The notes beneath the pieces are model-generated. The model did no database searches, was not told the origin of the DNA, and saw only the letters and a program-made list of their open reading frames with translations. Made by a program: the position numbers and the translations under genes. A DNA stretch of 6,828 nucleotides from positions 1-6,828 of the forward strand of contig PCSX01000015.1 of the NCBI GenBank assembly GCA_002772495.1, read 5' to 3'. Below, piece by piece: positions 4,112 to 6,828 of the stretch. Every line of letters begins with the position of its first letter. Within the stretch, counting starts at the first letter, position 1. Source of the stretch: Candidatus Vogelbacteria bacterium CG22_combo_CG10-13_8_21_14_all_37_9. GTDB taxonomy: Bacteria > Patescibacteriota > Minisyncoccia > Phycocordibacterales > XYD1-FULL-46-19.

Positions 4112-6148
4112 ATGAAAAAACCACCTATTAGTAAAAAAAATAGAATTAGCAAAAAAATTGGTCAAAATAAAATAACCGACGATTATTATTGGTTAGAAAA
4201 TGAATCTAAATCGAAAGTTAAAAAATGGATTAAAGATCAAAACAAATATACTAATTATAAATTAAAAAAAGAAGGATATAAACTATTTAAAAAAGAACTG
4301 ACTAAAGATTATAAAGTAACTAATTTTTCATTACCGTACCCAGTTAATGGTTTTTATTTTTTTCTGGAGAGACTTAAGGGGGAAGAGCAAGATTCTCTTT
4401 ATTTTAAAAAAGGTTTAAATGGCAAACTGATTAATTTAGTAAATCCAAATAAAATTAAAACCGATGGATCTGTTTATATTGATTTTTGGGATATTTCTGA
4501 ATCGGGAAAATTTATTGCTTATGGTTTAACAGAAAAAGGGTCTGAATTTGCAACAATATACATTAAAGATGTTAAAACTGGAAAAAATCTACCAGAACAT
4601 ATCTTTCCTTGTATTTTTACTAGTTTAGTTTGGTTAATAGATGATTCTGGTTTTTTTTATACTAAAAATCTTCCACCAAAAACAGTAAACGAAAACAAAA
4701 ATACTCTTTACACTAAAGTATTTTTTCATCGCCTTGGTACTGACCCTAGAGAAGATGTCCTAATTTTCGGAGAAAATAGGCCTAGTGATGATATGATAGA
4801 GCTTAAATTATCACTTGATGGAGTATATCTAACAATTTCAGTTTCTCAAAATTGGAGTAGTAACGAAATTTATTTATATAATATAAAATCAAAAATTATT
4901 ACTACTTTAACTACAGGTGTTCAAGCTCAATTTTACCCTCTTTTTTTAGAAGAATATTTATTATTAAAAACTAATTATTTAGCTGATAAATATAGAATTT
5001 TAATTGCTCCGATTTCTGAATTAAATAAACCCATAGATCAATGGAAAGAATTTGTACCTGAAAAAAATTCTGTTCTTGAATCAATAAACATCACTAAAAA
5101 TAAAATTTTATTAACTTATTTAATTAAAGTTTGTCATCAAATTATTGTTTATAATCATAAAGGTTTAAAACAAGGGATAATTAAGTTACCGTCTTATTCC
5201 AGTCTAACTGGTGTTTCTACTAATGATAGAGAATCTGAATTTTTTTATGGAGTGACTTCTTTCACTTTTCCAGAAATAATTTATTATTATGAACCTTTAA
5301 AATCAAAATACTCAATTTATAAAAAAACAAATAATCCAATAAAGACAACAGATTATACTACAAAACAAAAATGGGTGACTTCAAAAGACGGAACAAGATT
5401 CCCTATTTTCTTATTTCATAAGAAAAATTTAATAAAAAAAACAAAGATTCCAACTATTCTCTATGGATATGGTGGTTTTGGAGTTAATGAAATTCCAGGT
5501 TTTACAAGATCTCTTCTCCCATGGGTCAGAAGAGGTGGAATTTTTGCTTTAGCAAACATTCGTGGCGGAGGAGAATTTGGTGAAAATTGGCATAAACAAG
5601 GTATAAAAGAATTCAAACAAAATAGTTTTGATGATTTTATATCAGCTGCTCAATTTTTAATAGCTAAAAAATATACTGACTCAGATCATCTCGGAATTAT
5701 GGGTATCAGTAATGGCGGATTATTAGTTTTATCAGTAGCAATCCAAAAACCTAAACTATTTAAAGCTGTTTGTTCTCTAGTGCCTCTAGCTGATATGATT
5801 CGTTTCCATAATTTTGGTATGGCAATAAGATGGGTTCATGAATATGGAGACCCAAGAAAATTAGTTGATTTCAAAAGAATTTTACAATGGAGTCCTTATC
5901 ATAATGTAAAAAAAGAAACAGAATATCCTAATTTTCTTTTAACAACAGCTACTCAGGATAATAGAGTTAATCCTCTTCATGCTAGAAAAATGGCAGCAAT
6001 ACTTCAATCAGTTAATAAAAGAAATGAGGTATTTTTATTAACTGAAAAAGATTCAGGACATGGTATTGGGAAATCTGTTTCTAAATTTGTAGAAACTCAA
6101 GCTTTAATTTTATCTTTTTTAGCTCAAAAATTAGATCTTAAATTATAA
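4112..6148 (+). CDS. Prolyl oligopeptidase family serine peptidase (S9)
   Basis: The protein has 678 residues, close to the usual 680-720. Near the N-terminus, ITDDYYWLENE and the segment VKKWIKDQNKYTN are typical of S9A enzymes and fix the start at 4112. Roughly residues 60-400 should be the beta-propeller that gates access. The C-terminal alpha/beta-hydrolase domain shows YGGFGVNEIPGF, NIRGGGEFGENWHKQG and the triad S533 (GISNGG), D616 (TQDNRVNPLHA) and H650 (DSGHGIGK). It should cut short peptides after proline or basic residues; the choice between prolyl oligopeptidase and oligopeptidase B type cannot be made safely here. There is no signal peptide, so it is cytosolic. The gene is much richer in A/T than its neighbours (AAA, TTA, ATA and AGA codons dominate), a possible sign of transfer. 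It appears monocistronic. Confidence 0.95.
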   Translation: MKKPPISKKNRISKKIGQNKITDDYYWLENESKSKVKKWIKDQNKYTNYKLKKEGYKLFKKELTKDYKVTNFSLPYPVNGFYFFLERLKGEEQDSLYFKKGLNGKLINLVNPNKIKTDGSVYIDFWDISESGKFIAYGLTEKGSEFATIYIKDVKTGKNLPEHIFPCIFTSLVWLIDDSGFFYTKNLPPKTVNENKNTLYTKVFFHRLGTDPREDVLIFGENRPSDDMIELKLSLDGVYLTISVSQNWSSNEIYLYNIKSKIITTLTTGVQAQFYPLFLEEYLLLKTNYLADKYRILIAPISELNKPIDQWKEFVPEKNSVLESINITKNKILLTYLIKVCHQIIVYNHKGLKQGIIKLPSYSSLTGVSTNDRESEFFYGVTSFTFPEIIYYYEPLKSKYSIYKKTNNPIKTTDYTTKQKWVTSKDGTRFPIFLFHKKNLIKKTKIPTILYGYGGFGVNEIPGFTRSLLPWVRRGGIFALANIRGGGEFGENWHKQGIKEFKQNSFDDFISAAQFLIAKKYTDSDHLGIMGISNGGLLVLSVAIQKPKLFKAVCSLVPLADMIRFHNFGMAIRWVHEYGDPRKLVDFKRILQWSPYHNVKKETEYPNFLLTTATQDNRVNPLHARKMAAILQSVNKRNEVFLLTEKDSGHGIGKSVSKFVETQALILSFLAQKLDLKL

Positions 6149-6172
6149 GTAGCCAGCTGAATAAAGATAGGT

Positions 6173-6178
6173 TATAAT
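6173..6178 (+). promoter_or_regulatory. -10 element of trpS
   Basis: TATAAT is a perfect -10. The trpS ATG at 6189 begins 10 bases after it, so the leader would be about zero to four bases. No good -35 is seen 17 bases upstream (TAGCCA) and no Shine-Dalgarno sequence precedes the start. Confidence 0.6.
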
Positions 6179-6188
6179 CAACCTTAAT

Positions 6189-6828
6189 ATGCCAGCGGGG
6201 GAGAAAATATTAGTCTCGGGCGTTAAACCGACCGGCCGACCACATATCGGTAATTATTTTGGCGCGATGAAGCAATTTGTCGAGCTCCAAGGACAATATC
6301 AGTCTTTGGTTTTTATTGCTGATCTCCACGCTATCACCACTAATCAAGACGCCAAGACTCTCCACCAAGATACTCTCGATTTAGCGATTGATTATTTAGC
6401 GATTGGTCTGGATCCGGCTAAAACGATTATTTTTCGTCAATCAGATATTTTGGAACACGCTAATTTAAACTGGATTCTAAATTGTTTAACGACCGTCCCT
6501 TATCTCCAACGAGCTCACGCTTACAAAGATGCTCTAGCCAAAAATCAGGAAGTAAATGTCGGGACTTTTGATTACCCGATTTTGATGGCGGCTGATATTT
6601 TACTTTATGATGCTGATGTTGTCCCAATCGGCCAAGATCAAAAACAACATCTAGAATACGCTCGCGATATGGCGGAAAAATTTAATCGGGTTTATGGCGA
6701 GACTTTTAAATTACCCAATCCTTTAATTATTGAGGATTTAAAAACTATCCCCGGTCTGGATGGCCAAAAAATGAGCAAGAGTAAAGGCAATACCATCCCC
6801 CTATTTTCTTCAGATGAAGAAATTAAAA
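6189..6828 (+). CDS. trpS: Tryptophanyl-tRNA synthetase, N-terminal part
   Basis: The frame is open from ATG 6189 to the window edge (213 codons, of about 330 usual). It is a class I synthetase: LVSGVKPTGRPHIGNYFGAM carries the HIGH-type motif P-H-I-G-N, and GLDGQKMSKSKGN carries KMSKS. GQDQKQHLEYARD and the LNWILNCLTTVPYLQRAH region are characteristic of tryptophan enzymes rather than tyrosine ones. It charges tRNA-Trp with tryptophan in the cytosol. Base composition returns to that of the genes left of the S9 gene. It has its own -10 and no Shine-Dalgarno sequence, so it is probably a separate, near-leaderless transcript. Confidence 0.96.
   Translation, partial: MPAGEKILVSGVKPTGRPHIGNYFGAMKQFVELQGQYQSLVFIADLHAITTNQDAKTLHQDTLDLAIDYLAIGLDPAKTIIFRQSDILEHANLNWILNCLTTVPYLQRAHAYKDALAKNQEVNVGTFDYPILMAADILLYDADVVPIGQDQKQHLEYARDMAEKFNRVYGETFKLPNPLIIEDLKTIPGLDGQKMSKSKGNTIPLFSSDEEIK

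Noticed and set aside
3894..4124. Three overlapping open frames of 60-64 codons, one of them proline-rich
   Set aside because: They cross the hairpin and the inverted repeats. The proline-rich reading is the complement of a glycine-rich tail that has a matching stop and terminator on the other strand.
1..6828. CRISPR arrays, tRNA or rRNA genes, complete insertion sequences
   Set aside because: No spaced direct repeats, no tRNA cloverleaf with CCA-proximal motifs, and no transposase frame were seen on either strand.

Overview
The window looks like a piece of a Candidate Phyla Radiation (Patescibacteria) chromosome, perhaps Microgenomates-like. This is inference from the compact AT-rich layout, short intergenic gaps, several genes whose promoter lies almost on the start codon with no Shine-Dalgarno sequence, a minimal gene set (LexA, HIT, Nudix, ATP-grasp, TrpRS), and a type of small gene before lexA that I recall from such genomes. 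TGA acts as an ordinary stop here, which argues against the lineages that read UGA as glycine. Nothing in the window proves the taxonomy.

Left part (1-1203): the tail of an unrecognised gene and a clear intrinsic terminator, then a two-gene unit made of a small orphan P-loop NTPase (199-651) and a Nudix hydrolase (660-1157). A perfect 36-base palindrome closes it. Middle left (1219-2386, minus strand): an ATP-grasp ligase related to the cyanophycin-synthetase/GshF type. It has a textbook promoter, a leader hairpin, a Shine-Dalgarno sequence and its own terminator, but a frameshift in a CT repeat separates the catalytic E-x-N motif from the rest of the protein.

Middle (2401-3863): a HIT-family protein, divergent from the ATP-grasp gene, followed by a perfect 41-base palindrome. 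A structured 187-base intergenic region then holds a second, imperfect inverted repeat, a perfect DnaA box and an SOS promoter. In that promoter a LexA box of Gram-positive type (GAAC-N4-GTTC) sits in the 17-base spacer between TTGACA and TATACT. It drives a 69-residue unknown protein and then lexA, so lexA appears to be autoregulated together with the small protein.

Right part (3873-6828): a minus-strand terminator and a broken glycine-rich coding remnant, then a very AT-rich prolyl-oligopeptidase-type (S9) serine peptidase gene (4112-6148) whose base composition differs from its neighbours. The window ends inside trpS (6189 onward). The most interesting items are the LexA-controlled small protein, the intergenic perfect palindromes that share GTCTGAC, the frameshifted ATP-grasp ligase, and the near-leaderless promoters.
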